Part shown: piece after piece, positions 41,484 to 52,295 of the stretch
Position numbering within the stretch: the first letter of the stretch is position 1
Layout of the letters: each line of letters starts with the position of its first letter
From: Cryobacterium breve
Lineage (GTDB): Bacteria > Actinomycetota > Actinomycetes > Actinomycetales > Microbacteriaceae
Length of the DNA: 64,000 nt
Direction: 5' to 3'
Assembly: GCF_027594785.1 (NCBI RefSeq)
Contig: NZ_CP075584.1
Location: forward strand, 372,001-436,000
Notes under the pieces: generated by a model
Told to the model about the DNA's origin: nothing
Seen by the model: only the letters and a program-made list of their open reading frames with translations
The model's database searches: none
Translations under genes and position numbers: made by a program

Positions 41484-42647
41484 ATGCCCCCCATGCTACC
41501 GGCCCGCCAATTCAGTGCGCTGCGCCTTGCCGACGTCCTGTCAAGTTGCCTCTCGGCGGTCCTCGGCCGGGAGAATGCACTCCACCTCGCTGCCGTCGAC
41601 AAGGCCGTCGTCGTGCTCGTCGACGGCCTCGGTGTCAGCTCGCTGCGGGCCAGGGCCGGCCATGCGCGCTACCTCACCTCGAAACTGACCAGGGCCGGGG
41701 TCGTCGACACCGTCTTCCCCGCCACGACCGCCGCCGCGATCACCAGCCTGACCACCGGGGTCGAACCCGGCCGGCACGGTCTCGTCGGCTACCGGGCCCT
41801 CGACGCCGCCAACGACAGGGTCGTCAACCAGCTGAGCGGCTGGGACGACCGGATGCCGCCGGACACCTGGCAGCGGACCCGTACCGTCTTCGAGCGCGCC
41901 ACCGACGACGGTGTGCCGAGCTTCACCATCGGCCCGAAGCGGTACGCCCACTCCGGCTTCACCCTGGCGTCCCTCCGCGGCGCCCGCTACGTGCCGGCGG
42001 AGGGCATCGCCGATCGGTTCGCGGCGGCCCGCGCCCTGCTCGATGCCGAGCCGCGCGCCCTCGTCTACCTGTACGTGCCCGAACTCGACGTTGCCGCGCA
42101 CGCGCACGGCTGGGAGTCCGCGAAATGGCTCGCGGCCCTCGAAGCCCTCGACTCCGCGGCGGGACGCTTCGCTGCCGGACTACGCCGGGACGAGGGGCTC
42201 ATCGTCACCGCCGACCACGGTGTCCTCGACGTTCCCGCCACGAAACACGTGCTCTTCGACAGCGTTCCCGAACTCGTCGCCCCGGTGCGGCACATCGGGG
42301 GAGACCCGCGCTGCCTCTACCTGTACCTCGACGAGACCGCCGGGGAGGCCGCAGGGTCCGGATCGGAGGCAGCGACCGCGCTGGCGGAGACCTGGCGCGA
42401 GGTCGAGGGCGAGCGGGCCTGGATCTTCACGCGTGCGGAGGCCGTCACGGCCGGACTGTTCGGCAGCGTCGACGACGAGGTCCTGCCGAGGATCGGTGAC
42501 GTGATCGTCGCAGCACGGAAGGCCGTGGCATACTATGACTCCCGCGAGCCGAACCAGTCGGCCAGGTCGATGATCGGCCAGCACGGTTCGCTCACGGATG
42601 AGGAACTGCGCGTCCCAGTGATCCGCGACGGTGCGTTCGGAGCGTAG
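41484..42647 (+). CDS. Alkaline-phosphatase-superfamily phosphodiesterase
   Basis: A 387-residue enzyme of the nucleotide pyrophosphatase/phosphodiesterase type. [13 protein letters not shown] carries the first metal Asp, [29 protein letters not shown] holds the likely nucleophile Thr, [16 protein letters not shown] supplies Asp and His metal ligands, and [11 protein letters not shown] the last Asp-His pair. No signal peptide is visible, so it is probably cytoplasmic. Substrate unknown. It diverges from parC. Confidence 0.88.
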   Translation: MPPMLPARQFSALRLADVLSSCLSAVLGRENALHLAAVDKAVVVLVDGLGVSSLRARAGHARYLTSKLTRAGVVDTVFPATTAAAITSLTTGVEPGRHGLVGYRALDAANDRVVNQLSGWDDRMPPDTWQRTRTVFERATDDGVPSFTIGPKRYAHSGFTLASLRGARYVPAEGIADRFAAARALLDAEPRALVYLYVPELDVAAHAHGWESAKWLAALEALDSAAGRFAAGLRRDEGLIVTADHGVLDVPATKHVLFDSVPELVAPVRHIGGDPRCLYLYLDETAGEAAGSGSEAATALAETWREVEGERAWIFTRAEAVTAGLFGSVDDEVLPRIGDVIVAARKAVAYYDSREPNQSARSMIGQHGSLTDEELRVPVIRDGAFGA

Positions 42648-42671
42648 CCGCGGCATCCGCCGGGGAACGCG

Positions 42672-42703
42672 TCAGGCCCGCCCCCCGAGGGGAACGGGCC
42701 TGA
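42672..42703. terminator. Hairpin between convergent genes
   Basis: TCAGGCCCG (42672-42680) pairs with CGGGCCTGA (42695-42703); CCCC and GGGG extend the stem past a two-base bulge. It lies between the phosphodiesterase gene (+) and the DUF3043 gene (-). Confidence 0.6.
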
Positions 42704-42721
42704 GGAAGGGCAGAAGGAGGC

Positions 42722-43330
42722 TCAGGCGGGGTACTGGCCGCGCTTGACCTGGGGCTTCGGAAGCCGCATCGCTCGCAGCTGGAGGGCGCGCATCGCCGCG
42801 TACCAGCGCACGCGTTCCGCCTTGGCGTCGCCGAACTTCGCCTTGACCTTGCGGGTCAGGGTGAAGCCGAGCAGGACGCAGTCCACGACGGCGATCAGGA
42901 AGAAGGCCCAGAGGGCGAGGATCCCGTAGGTCTGCACGTTGCGGTCGGGGAAGAAGGTGAGCAAGATGACGAGGAACATGACCGGGATCATGAACTCGCC
43001 GATGTTCACGCGGGCGTCCACGTAGTCGCGCACGAAGCGCTTCTGCGGGCCGCGCTCGCGGACGGGGAGGAACTTGTCCTCACCTGCGGCCATGCCGATC
43101 CTGGCCCTGTCGCGGGTCTCCGCGGACTTGGCACGTGCCTGGCGTGCGGCGAGCTTGCGGTCGTCCGGCACGAGGGGGCGCCGGTTGGCGGCCTCCTGCT
43201 CCTTACGGCTCGGCGTCGGCTGGCCTTTTCCTTCCGGGTGGCCGGCAGGGTGGGCGGCGGCGAGGCGCGCCCTCGTCTCGTCGATCGATTCAATCGGCGA
43301 TTGTGCGTCTGGGTTCACTGGCTTGGCCAC
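42722..43330 (-). CDS. DUF3043 family membrane protein
   Basis: A 202-residue actinobacterial protein of unknown function. The first 110 residues are charged and include RRPLVPDDRKLAARQARAK and FVRDYVDARVNIGEFM, a family hallmark. Two membrane helices follow (FMIPVMFLVILLTFF and ILALWAFFLIAVVDCVLLGF), then a basic tail (GDAKAERVRWYAAMRALQLRAMRLPKPQV). GTG 43330 is chosen because AAGGAAC lies 5 bases upstream; ATG 43345 is an alternative. Confidence 0.85.
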   Translation of the reverse strand: MAKPVNPDAQSPIESIDETRARLAAAHPAGHPEGKGQPTPSRKEQEAANRRPLVPDDRKLAARQARAKSAETRDRARIGMAAGEDKFLPVRERGPQKRFVRDYVDARVNIGEFMIPVMFLVILLTFFPDRNVQTYGILALWAFFLIAVVDCVLLGFTLTRKVKAKFGDAKAERVRWYAAMRALQLRAMRLPKPQVKRGQYPA

Positions 43331-43367
43331 ATCAGTTCCTTGCAATTAGTTGGATTAAGATTACCTG

Positions 43368-44798
43368 ATGACCGTTACTCCAGATACTGCACCCGAAGCC
43401 GGGATCGCGGATGCGCCCGTGCGCGCCGCCGTCGAGGCCGCCCTTCCCGCCACGATCGCCGACCTGTGTGCCCTCGTCCGCATCCCGTCCGTGTCCTGGG
43501 ACGCGTTCGATCCGGCCAGGGTGGCGGAAAGCGCGGAGGCCGTCGCCGACCTGGTCCGCGGGCTCAACGTCTTCGACGAGGTCGTCGTGACCCGTTCCGG
43601 AATTCCCGGCACCGCCGAACTGGGCCAGCCTGCCGTCCTCGCGCACCGGCCGGCCCGCAACGGCCGTCCCACCGTCCTGCTTTACGCCCACCACGACGTG
43701 CAGCCCCCCGGCCACGACATCGACTGGGAATCCACTCCGTTCGAGCCGACCGTCCGCGGAGATCGGCTCTACGGCCGGGGAGCCGCGGATGACAAGGCAG
43801 GCGTGATGGCACACGTCGCGTCGATCCGGGCACTGGCCGAGACCGCCGGTCCCGACTTCGACCTCGGAATCGCCGTGTTCATCGAGGGCGAGGAGGAATT
43901 CGGCAGTCGCTCATTCGCGGCATTCCTCGAGGACAACCGGGAGTCGCTCCGCGCTGACGTCATCGTCGTCGCCGACTCGAACAACTGGGATGTGGACACC
44001 CCCGCCCTCACGGTCGCCCTGCGCGGCAACGTCACCTTCCGCCTGACCGTCCGCACCCTCGAACATGCGTCCCACTCCGGCATGTACGGGGGAGCGGTAC
44101 CGGACGCCATGATGGCCACCGTGCGCCTCCTCGCGAGCCTCTACGCGGAAGACGGCTCCGTGGCCGTCGACGGGCTCACAAGCCGGGACGTCCCGACTCC
44201 CGAATACACCGAGGAACAACTGCGTCTGGAGACCGGGCTCCTCGACGGTGCCACGCCCATCGGCCACGGCCCGCTGCTCAGCAGGCTCTGGTCGCAGCCG
44301 GCCATCACGATCACGGGCATCGACGCGCCGAGCGTCGCGAACGCCTCGAACACCCTGTCCCCGGTCGTGAGCGTGCGGCTGAGCACCCGGATCGCTCCCG
44401 GCCAGCCCGCTGTCGAGGCCTACCGAGCCCTCGAGGCACACCTGCGCGCCCACGTTCCGTATGGGGCGACCATCACGATCGACGACGTCGACACCGGCGA
44501 GGCGTTCCTCGTCGACGACAGCGGCTGGGCCGTGCCCCTCGCCCTCGGGGCGATGACGGATGCCTGGGGCAAGCCCCCCGTCAACGTCGGCATCGGCGGC
44601 TCCATTCCGTTCATCTCGGACCTCGTCCGGGTGTTCCCGGAGGCCCAGATCCTCGTCACGGGCGTCGAAGACCCCGATTCCCGGGCGCACAGCCCCAACG
44701 AGTCCCTGCACCTGGGCGTGTTCAAACGGGCGGTCCTCGCCGAGGCCTTCCTGCTCGACCGGCTCAACCGCCGCACGGGGACTCCGGCCGACCGGTGA
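43368..44798 (+). CDS. M20-family dipeptidase/metallopeptidase
   Basis: A 476-residue dizinc peptidase of the M20 type, likely cytoplasmic. VLLYAHHDVQPPG holds the first zinc His and catalytic Asp, GRGAADDKAGVMAHVASI the bridging Asp, FIEGEEEFGS the general-base Glu and the next ligand, and VVADSNNWDVDTPALTVALRG the following Asp. The lid domain lies at about 225-345. HSPNESLHLGVFKRA provides the last His. Probably a general dipeptidase. It diverges from DUF3043 by 37 bases. Confidence 0.92.
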   Translation: MTVTPDTAPEAGIADAPVRAAVEAALPATIADLCALVRIPSVSWDAFDPARVAESAEAVADLVRGLNVFDEVVVTRSGIPGTAELGQPAVLAHRPARNGRPTVLLYAHHDVQPPGHDIDWESTPFEPTVRGDRLYGRGAADDKAGVMAHVASIRALAETAGPDFDLGIAVFIEGEEEFGSRSFAAFLEDNRESLRADVIVVADSNNWDVDTPALTVALRGNVTFRLTVRTLEHASHSGMYGGAVPDAMMATVRLLASLYAEDGSVAVDGLTSRDVPTPEYTEEQLRLETGLLDGATPIGHGPLLSRLWSQPAITITGIDAPSVANASNTLSPVVSVRLSTRIAPGQPAVEAYRALEAHLRAHVPYGATITIDDVDTGEAFLVDDSGWAVPLALGAMTDAWGKPPVNVGIGGSIPFISDLVRVFPEAQILVTGVEDPDSRAHSPNESLHLGVFKRAVLAEAFLLDRLNRRTGTPADR

Positions 44799-44910
44799 GC
44801 GCATCCGCCCGGGTCAGCGGCCGAAGGCCGCCAAGCGGGAATTACTGCGGCGGTCTCACCGTTGCTGCAGGTAGAATCTGTCAGAATTCGAGCACAGCGC
44901 AAGGAGCGTC

Positions 44911-45268
44911 ATGACCGACACCATCACAACCAGCACCGCCGCCCACGGAGTGGGCCTGAGCGAGGCCGCAGCACTGAAGGTACGAAGCCTGCTCGCCCAG
45001 GAAGGCCGCGAGGACCTGCGCCTCCGCGTCGCCGTCCAGCCCGGCGGCTGTTCCGGCCTTATCTACCAGCTCTACTTCGACGAGCGTGTGCTCGACGGTG
45101 ACGCACTCGTCGATTTCGACGGCGTCGAGGTCGTTGTCGACAAGATGAGCGTCCCGTACCTGGACGGCGCCTCCATCGACTTCGAGGACACCATCCAGAA
45201 GCAGGGTTTCACCATCGACAACCCCAACGCGGGCGGCAAGCTGCGCCTGTGGCGACTCGTTCAGCTAG
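44911..45268 (+). CDS. erpA: Iron-sulfur insertion protein ErpA/IscA type (masked AGCT insertion)
   Basis: A-type carrier that delivers Fe-S clusters. The N-terminal part has LSEAAALKVRSLLAQEG and the first ligand Cys in VQPGGCSGLIYQL. As written the frame ends at 45279 with a tail that lacks the other two Cys. Removing one A at 45238/45239 (CAAGCTG to CAGCTG) gives NPNAGGSCACGDSFS and a stop at 45266-45268, exactly the family ending with the CxC cluster ligands; the restored protein is 118 residues. The uncorrected frame looks intact, so automatic annotation would miss the error. It is upstream of the cytochrome oxidase genes. Confidence 0.93.
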
Positions 45269-45279
45269 GGAATACGTAG

Positions 45280-45304
45280 GATGCCGGGCGGGCCGCCCGG
45301 CATC
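45280..45304. terminator. GC-rich hairpin after erpA
   Basis: GATGCCGGGCGG (45280-45291) pairs with CCGCCCGGCATC (45293-45304), a near-complete palindrome 12 bases past the restored erpA stop. No clear T run. Confidence 0.65.
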
Positions 45305-45430
45305 TTGGCGTGGATTCGTTACCGGATCAGCGCCTGCGCTGCACCCCGGAGCTCATCCCGCGCAGTAGGCTGTCATTCACACAGAGGCACTTCCGATGAA
45401 GTGATGTCGAGACTCCCCGAAAGGTTACTG

Positions 45431-46319
45431 GTGCGCAAAAACCACCGTCTCCGATGGGCTGCAATTCCGATCGCAGCGTCGTTGGTCATTGTTCTAGCGG
45501 GGTGCACCCAAGCCCAGGCTCCACGGCTTCCTGCCCGGCTTCGTCGAGGGCGAACCGGCGGTGACGAACCAGACCGACCGCGTAGCCGGTCTCTGGACGA
45601 CATCCTGGATCGTGCTGCTGGTCGTCGGCCTGATCACCTGGGGCCTGACGATCTGGGCCGTGGTCGTCTACCGGCGCCGCAAGGGCCAGACCGGACTCCC
45701 GGTGCAGCTGCGGTACAACATGCCGATCGAGATCTTCTACACGATCGTCCCCCTCATCCTCGTCATCGGCTTCTTCGCATTCACCGCGAGGGACCAGGCC
45801 GCGATCGAGGCACGGTTCGACTCTCCGGACGTGAAGATCGAAGTCATCGGCAAGCAGTGGGCCTGGGACTTCAACTACGTCAACGAGGACGTCTACTCCG
45901 CGGGCATCCAGGGCCAGCCGAACCTCGACGGCCCCAAGGGTTCGCTCGTCGAATCCGAATTGCCGACTCTCGTCCTCCCGGTGGGCAAGAAGATCGAACT
46001 GGCGCTCGAGTCCCGTGACGTCATCCACTCCTTCTGGGTCATCGACTTCCTCTACAAGAAGGACATGATCCCCGGCAAGACCAACTACATGTCGGTCATC
46101 CCCGAGCGGATCGGCACCTACTCCGGCAAGTGCGCAGAGCTCTGCGGTGAGTACCACTCGCTCATGCTCTTCAACGTCAAGGTCGTGTCTGAGGCCGACT
46201 ACGAGGCATACACCGCCTCGCTCAAGACGGCCGGCAACACCGGACAGCTCGACAACGGGTACAACCGCAACCAGAATCTTCCGGGCACGTCCGCCCCGGC
46301 GGCAGAGGAAGGCAAGTAG
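45431..46319 (+). CDS. ctaC: Cytochrome c oxidase subunit II (one AGCT insertion)
   Basis: CuA-bearing subunit of the aa3 oxidase that takes electrons from the bc1 complex. A lipoprotein signal (SLVIVLAGC) is followed by two membrane helices (WTTSWIVLLVVGLITWGLTIW and EIFYTIVPLILVIGFFAF) and a cupredoxin domain. The CuA ligands are in HSFWV and GKCAELCGEYHSLM. The break at 45517/45518 (CAGGCTC) follows the lipobox; correction reads GCTQAQLHGFLPGFVEGEPAVTNQ and gives about 295 residues. GTG 45431 is preferred (GAAAGG upstream); ATG 45404 is possible. ctaD follows after 3 bases. Confidence 0.94.
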
Positions 46320-46322
46320 GCC

Positions 46323-48065
<1,743 letters not shown>

Positions 48066-48488
48066 ATGAGGGCAAACACCAACCTGCTCTGGCTGCTCGC
48101 GGGCTTCTTCGCCCTCGTAACGGTCGCGTACATCATCTGGGGCCTCGTCGACCCGCACCAGCACAGCATCGAATGGGCGGGAACCTTCGCCCTCGCGCTG
48201 AGCTCGGTGTTCGTGAGTTTCGTCGCGTTCTACCTCTCCCGGGTGCACGGCGCCCAGGGCGGGGAGCTCCCGGAGGACCGCCTCGACGCGAACGTCGATG
48301 ACGGCGACCCCGAGGTCGGCTTCTTCAGCCCGTGGAGCTGGTGGCCGATCCTTCTTGCCGCGAGTGCGGCGTTGCTGTTCCTCGGCCTGGCGATCGGCTT
48401 CTGGATCTCGATCATCGCGCTCGGCGTCGGCGTGATCTGTCTCATCGGCTGGGTGTACGAGTACTACCGCGGAAACTTCGCGCGCTAA
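48066..48488 (+). CDS. ctaF: Cytochrome c oxidase subunit IV, actinobacterial
   Basis: A 140-residue membrane subunit specific to actinobacterial aa3 oxidase. Four hydrophobic segments are visible: LLWLLAGFFALVTVAYIIW, FALALSSVFVSFVAFYL, SWWPILLAASAALLFLGLAIGF and IIALGVGVICLIGWVYEYY. The ATG immediately follows the ctaD stop. It ends YYRGNFAR as in the family. Confidence 0.92.
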   Translation: MRANTNLLWLLAGFFALVTVAYIIWGLVDPHQHSIEWAGTFALALSSVFVSFVAFYLSRVHGAQGGELPEDRLDANVDDGDPEVGFFSPWSWWPILLAASAALLFLGLAIGFWISIIALGVGVICLIGWVYEYYRGNFAR

Positions 48489-48500
48489 GCATCCTGGTTC

Positions 48501-48559
48501 GCGAAAGCGGGTGAATCGTCGGTCTCAACTTCTGAGACCGGCGATTCACCCGCTTTCGC
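48501..48559. terminator. Very long bidirectional hairpin terminator
   Basis: A 27-bp stem (48501-48527 with 48533-48559) has only one T-G wobble and a 5-base loop. It lies between convergent ctaF and rlmA. The rlmA stop codon (48546-48548) is inside the right arm. No T run follows on either side. Confidence 0.8.
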
Positions 48560-49463
48560 GTTGACGGGGGAGAGCGGGCACGGCGCGGCGACGGAAGCCG
48601 AGCACGTTGAAGGAGAACGTCACCGGGTTCCTGGCGGGCCAGCGGTCCGCGACCGTCTCCGTCCCCGTGTGGTGGGCTGAGGGACCCATCCCGATCAGCG
48701 CGGCAACCTCGTCCGCGCCGAGGTAGTGACGGCCGGAGACCCCGATGCGGGCCTCGAGTGCGAACCAGGGCCCCAGGGCGACACGGAGGTCTTCCGCCTT
48801 GTTCGGCGGGATGTCGAGGGCCAGGCCCGCGTCACGAAGCTCACGGAGATGGTCGTCGTGGGGCACGACGACCGCGAGGAGACCGTCGTCCCGGAGCACA
48901 CGATAGAACTCCGGGGGATTGCGGGGGGCGAAGACGTTCAGGAGCACGTCGGCGATGCCCGTCCGGACCGGAAGGTCGGTCCACACGTCGGCGACGAGTC
49001 CGTCCACGAGGGGCGGGTCCGGGAGCCTCTCGTCTGCGACGGCAGCATGTCCGGGTCGTGAGGCAGCGCGGGCGGCGGCCACGGTGCGGGCGACGGCGAC
49101 GGGGGAGAGGTCCATTCCGAGGAATCCGGCGGCCGGGCAGGCTTCGGTCACTCCGCGGAGGTAATACCCGGTGCCACAGCCGATGTCGAGGACCCGATCG
49201 GGACTCTCCGGAGCGACGAGCGTCATGACGGCACTCCGCAGGTCTGCGTACCAGCCCGCCTCGAGGAAGGCCGTACGCGCATCGAGCATTGCGGCGCTGT
49301 CACCCACCACATGGCTGCGACCGCTCAGAAGCGACACATAGCCGCGCCGGTTGGCGTCGAACGAGTGCCCCGCGGAGCATCGCAGCACGAGGTCGCCCGC
49401 GGGTGTGAGAGGCGAGAAACAGTTCGGGCACCGAAGCCACTCCGACAAGGTCTGGAGGGACAT
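48546..49463 (-). CDS. rlmA: 23S rRNA (guanine-N1)-methyltransferase, RlmA type
   Basis: A 305-residue SAM-dependent methyltransferase acting on 23S rRNA helix 35. The N-terminal zinc site is WLRCPNCFSPL plus LRCSAGHSFD, followed by RRGYVSLL. The SAM domain has VLDIGCGTGYYLRGV, GMDLSPVAVA and VLLNVFAPRNPPEFYRVLR. In gram-positives the homologue modifies G748 and can affect macrolide sensitivity; I cannot tell which guanine this one targets. It lies between oxidase and bc1 genes without obvious link to them. Confidence 0.88.
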   Translation of the reverse strand: MSLQTLSEWLRCPNCFSPLTPAGDLVLRCSAGHSFDANRRGYVSLLSGRSHVVGDSAAMLDARTAFLEAGWYADLRSAVMTLVAPESPDRVLDIGCGTGYYLRGVTEACPAAGFLGMDLSPVAVARTVAAARAASRPGHAAVADERLPDPPLVDGLVADVWTDLPVRTGIADVLLNVFAPRNPPEFYRVLRDDGLLAVVVPHDDHLRELRDAGLALDIPPNKAEDLRVALGPWFALEARIGVSGRHYLGADEVAALIGMGPSAHHTGTETVADRWPARNPVTFSFNVLGFRRRAVPALPRQRESG

Positions 49464-49512
49464 CGATGCCCGATCTGTTCATGTTGTGTTGTGGTGAAGG
49501 TGGGACCGCTTG

Positions 49513-51135
49513 TTAGTGGTGATCCCCGTGGCTCTGCTCGAGTTCCGTCGTGGTGACCGGAACGATCCGATCTTCGAAGAACCAGCGGGAGAGTCCGCCG
49601 CGCACGCGCTGGCCGGCCGTGATCCTGCCCTGGTCGTTCGGGCGGATCATCAGGGGCTTGTAGTCGGAATAGCTCACGAGCTTCCAGCGCTCGTACTCGT
49701 CGACGGGCTGGTGCACCTCGATGTACTCGCCACCGGGCAGACGCACGATCCGGCCCGACTCGTAGCCGTGCAGGACGATCTCGCGATCCTTCTTCTGGAG
49801 TGCGAGGCAGACCCGTTTGGCGACGAAGAACGCGATGAATGGTCCGACGATCGTGGCGAACTGGCAGGCGTGGATGACGCCCTCCATCGTCACGTGGAAG
49901 TGCGTGGCGATGATGTCCGAGGATGCGGTCGACCACAGCGCGGCGTAGAAGGTGACGCCGGCGGCGCCGATCGCGGTGCGGGTCGGAGCGTTACGCGGAC
50001 GGTCGAGGATGTGGTGCTCGCGCTTGTCCCCGGTCACCCAGGCCTCGATGAACGGGTAGATCAGCACGACGAGGATGAAGAGTCCGAGGCTGACCAGAGG
50101 AATCAGGATGTTGAACGACCAGGTGCGGTCGAGCCAGACGAACTCGAGCCCCGGCGGAATCAGGCGCAGCGCCCCATCGGCAAAGCCGATGTACCAGTCG
50201 GGCTGGGTGCCGGCCGAGACCGGGGAGGGGTCATAGGGACCGTAGTTCCAGATCGGGTTGATCGTGAACAGCGAAGCCATCAACATCACGACGCCGAAGA
50301 CGATGAAGAAGAATCCACCGGCCTTGGCGGCGTACACCGGCAGCACCGGGTAGCCGACGACGTTCTGGTTCGTACGCCCGGCACCGGGGTACTGGGTGTG
50401 CTTGTGCACGACGACGAAGAGCAGGTGCATTGCGATGAGGGCGATGATGATGGCCGGCAGCAGCAGGATGTGCAGCGAGTACAGCCGTCCTACGATCGCC
50501 TCGCCGGGGAACTCTCCGCCGAAGAGGAGGAAGGAGATCCAGGTTCCGACCAGCGGGATCCCCTTGACCATTCCGTCGATGATGCGCAGGCCGTTGCCGG
50601 ACAGCAGGTCGTCGGGGAGGGAGTAGCCGGTGAAGCCCTCGGCCATCGCGAGGATGAAGAGGATGAAGCCGATGACCCAGTTGAGTTCGCGGGGCTTGCG
50701 GAACGCGCCCGTGAAGTAGATCCGGAGCATGTGCAGGCCGATCGACGCCACGAACAGCAGTGCCGCCCAGTGGTGCACCTGGCGCATCAGGAGGCCGCCG
50801 CGGATGTCGAAGGAAATGTTGAGCGATGAGGACATCGCCGCGGACATTTCGACGCCCTTGAGCGGCACGTAGGAGCCCTCGTAGTGGACGGGGGCCATCG
50901 AGGCGCTGAAGAAGAACGTCAGGAACGTCCCGGACAGCAGGATGATGACGAAACTGTAGAGGGCGACCTCACCGAGGAGGAAGGACCAGTGGTCGGGGAA
51001 GATCTTCCGGCCGAGTTCCTTCACCGCGGTGGAGATGCTCGTGCGCTCGTCGATGTAATTCGCCGCCGCGCCCGTGAAGCCGCCGTTGCTCTTCGTCGTC
51101 TCGACCACGCCTGTGGTCGTTTTCGTGATACTCAA
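49513..51135 (-). CDS. qcrB: Cytochrome bc1 complex cytochrome b subunit
   Basis: Quinol-oxidising subunit, 540 residues. Haem ligands lie in RQVHHWAALLFVASIGLHMLRIYFTGAFR and HILLLPAIIIALIAMHLLFVVVHKHTQYPG. The actinobacterial long C-terminal extension (about 420-540) is present. ATG 51135 overlaps the qcrA stop by 4 bases (ATGA), showing coupling. It is the target family of bc1 inhibitors in mycobacteria. Confidence 0.95.
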   Translation of the reverse strand: MSITKTTTGVVETTKSNGGFTGAAANYIDERTSISTAVKELGRKIFPDHWSFLLGEVALYSFVIILLSGTFLTFFFSASMAPVHYEGSYVPLKGVEMSAAMSSSLNISFDIRGGLLMRQVHHWAALLFVASIGLHMLRIYFTGAFRKPRELNWVIGFILFILAMAEGFTGYSLPDDLLSGNGLRIIDGMVKGIPLVGTWISFLLFGGEFPGEAIVGRLYSLHILLLPAIIIALIAMHLLFVVVHKHTQYPGAGRTNQNVVGYPVLPVYAAKAGGFFFIVFGVVMLMASLFTINPIWNYGPYDPSPVSAGTQPDWYIGFADGALRLIPPGLEFVWLDRTWSFNILIPLVSLGLFILVVLIYPFIEAWVTGDKREHHILDRPRNAPTRTAIGAAGVTFYAALWSTASSDIIATHFHVTMEGVIHACQFATIVGPFIAFFVAKRVCLALQKKDREIVLHGYESGRIVRLPGGEYIEVHQPVDEYERWKLVSYSDYKPLMIRPNDQGRITAGQRVRGGLSRWFFEDRIVPVTTTELEQSHGDHH

Positions 51136-52202
51136 TGCCGCTCCCAGAAACTCGGTCCGACGGGTTCAGTGAAATCGCTCTGCGCAATGAGGTAGCCCTC
51201 AGAGTCTACCGCGATGGGCAGCTGGGGGAGCGGCCGCTTGGCCGGTCCGAAGATGACCTCGCAGTGGTTCGACACGTCGAACTGTGACTGGTGGCACGGG
51301 CAGAGCAGGTGGTGGGTCTGCTGTTCGTAGAGGGCCACGGGGCAGCCGACATGGGTGCAGATCTTGGAGTACGCGACGATGCCGTCGTACGACCAGCCTG
51401 CACGCTCGGGGAGCTCGTTGAGGTCCTCGGGCTTGAGCCGCATCAGCAGGACGGCGGCCTTGGCCTTCTCTTCCAGGCGACCGCTCGGGAGGTCCTGCAG
51501 ACCTTCCGGAATGACGTGGAAGGCGGAGCCGAGGGTGACGTCGGACGCCTTGATCGGCGTACCCGTCGGGTCGATCGCCAGGCGGGTCCCCTTCGTCCAC
51601 ATCGTGTGGGTGAGCAACTCAGAGGGGTTCTCGTTCATCGGACCGAGGCCGCGGAAGAGAACGACCGCGGGAAGGGGGAAGGCGATGAGCGCACCGATCA
51701 GGCTGTTGCGGATGAGGCTGCGGCGTCCGATCCCGGACTCCTCGTTTGCCTCGGCGAAGATCTCGACGGCCCGTGCCCTGGTCTCCTCCGAGCCGCGGAC
51801 AGGGTGCCTGACGTCGATGCCTTCGTGGTCGCTCATCAGCGCCTTGCCCCAGTGGACGGCGCCGATGCCGATCGCCAGCAGCGCGAGGGCGAGGCCGAGG
51901 CCAATGAAGAGGTTGTTCAGCCGCACGGAACCCGGGTCGGTGTCCACGATCGGGAACGCCATGTACGCGGCGATCGCAAAGACGCTGCCGACGATCGACA
52001 GGTAGAAGAGCGTGTAGACCGTGCGCTCGGCACGGCGTTCGGCGCTCGGGTTCAGGTCGGTGACGCGGGGGCGGTGCGGCGGGAATCCAGGGTTGTCCAC
52101 GGCGTCGCGCACGACAACGGCCGTGCCGGCGTTTGCGGGGTTGTGCCCGGCGCCGGAGTCAGCAGCGGTGAGGTCCTTCCCGCTGTTATCGTCCGTGGCC
52201 AT
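51132..52202 (-). CDS. qcrA: Cytochrome bc1 complex Rieske iron-sulfur subunit
   Basis: A 356-residue membrane Rieske protein of the actinobacterial type with three N-terminal helices (about 62-80, 95-117 and 165-185). The [2Fe-2S] ligands are in CTHVGCPVALYE and CPCHQSQFDV. The N-terminal 50 residues are polar. It sits between qcrC and qcrB in the usual order. Confidence 0.95.
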   Translation of the reverse strand: MATDDNSGKDLTAADSGAGHNPANAGTAVVVRDAVDNPGFPPHRPRVTDLNPSAERRAERTVYTLFYLSIVGSVFAIAAYMAFPIVDTDPGSVRLNNLFIGLGLALALLAIGIGAVHWGKALMSDHEGIDVRHPVRGSEETRARAVEIFAEANEESGIGRRSLIRNSLIGALIAFPLPAVVLFRGLGPMNENPSELLTHTMWTKGTRLAIDPTGTPIKASDVTLGSAFHVIPEGLQDLPSGRLEEKAKAAVLLMRLKPEDLNELPERAGWSYDGIVAYSKICTHVGCPVALYEQQTHHLLCPCHQSQFDVSNHCEVIFGPAKRPLPQLPIAVDSEGYLIAQSDFTEPVGPSFWERH

Positions 52203-52295
52203 TGTGCTCCTTTGTCTGCTGTGTGTCGTGCAGTTGTGTGCCGAGCAGGTGTGTCTGCTGCATGCTTCTGATTCCGCGCCCTGTTCGGATGCGGG

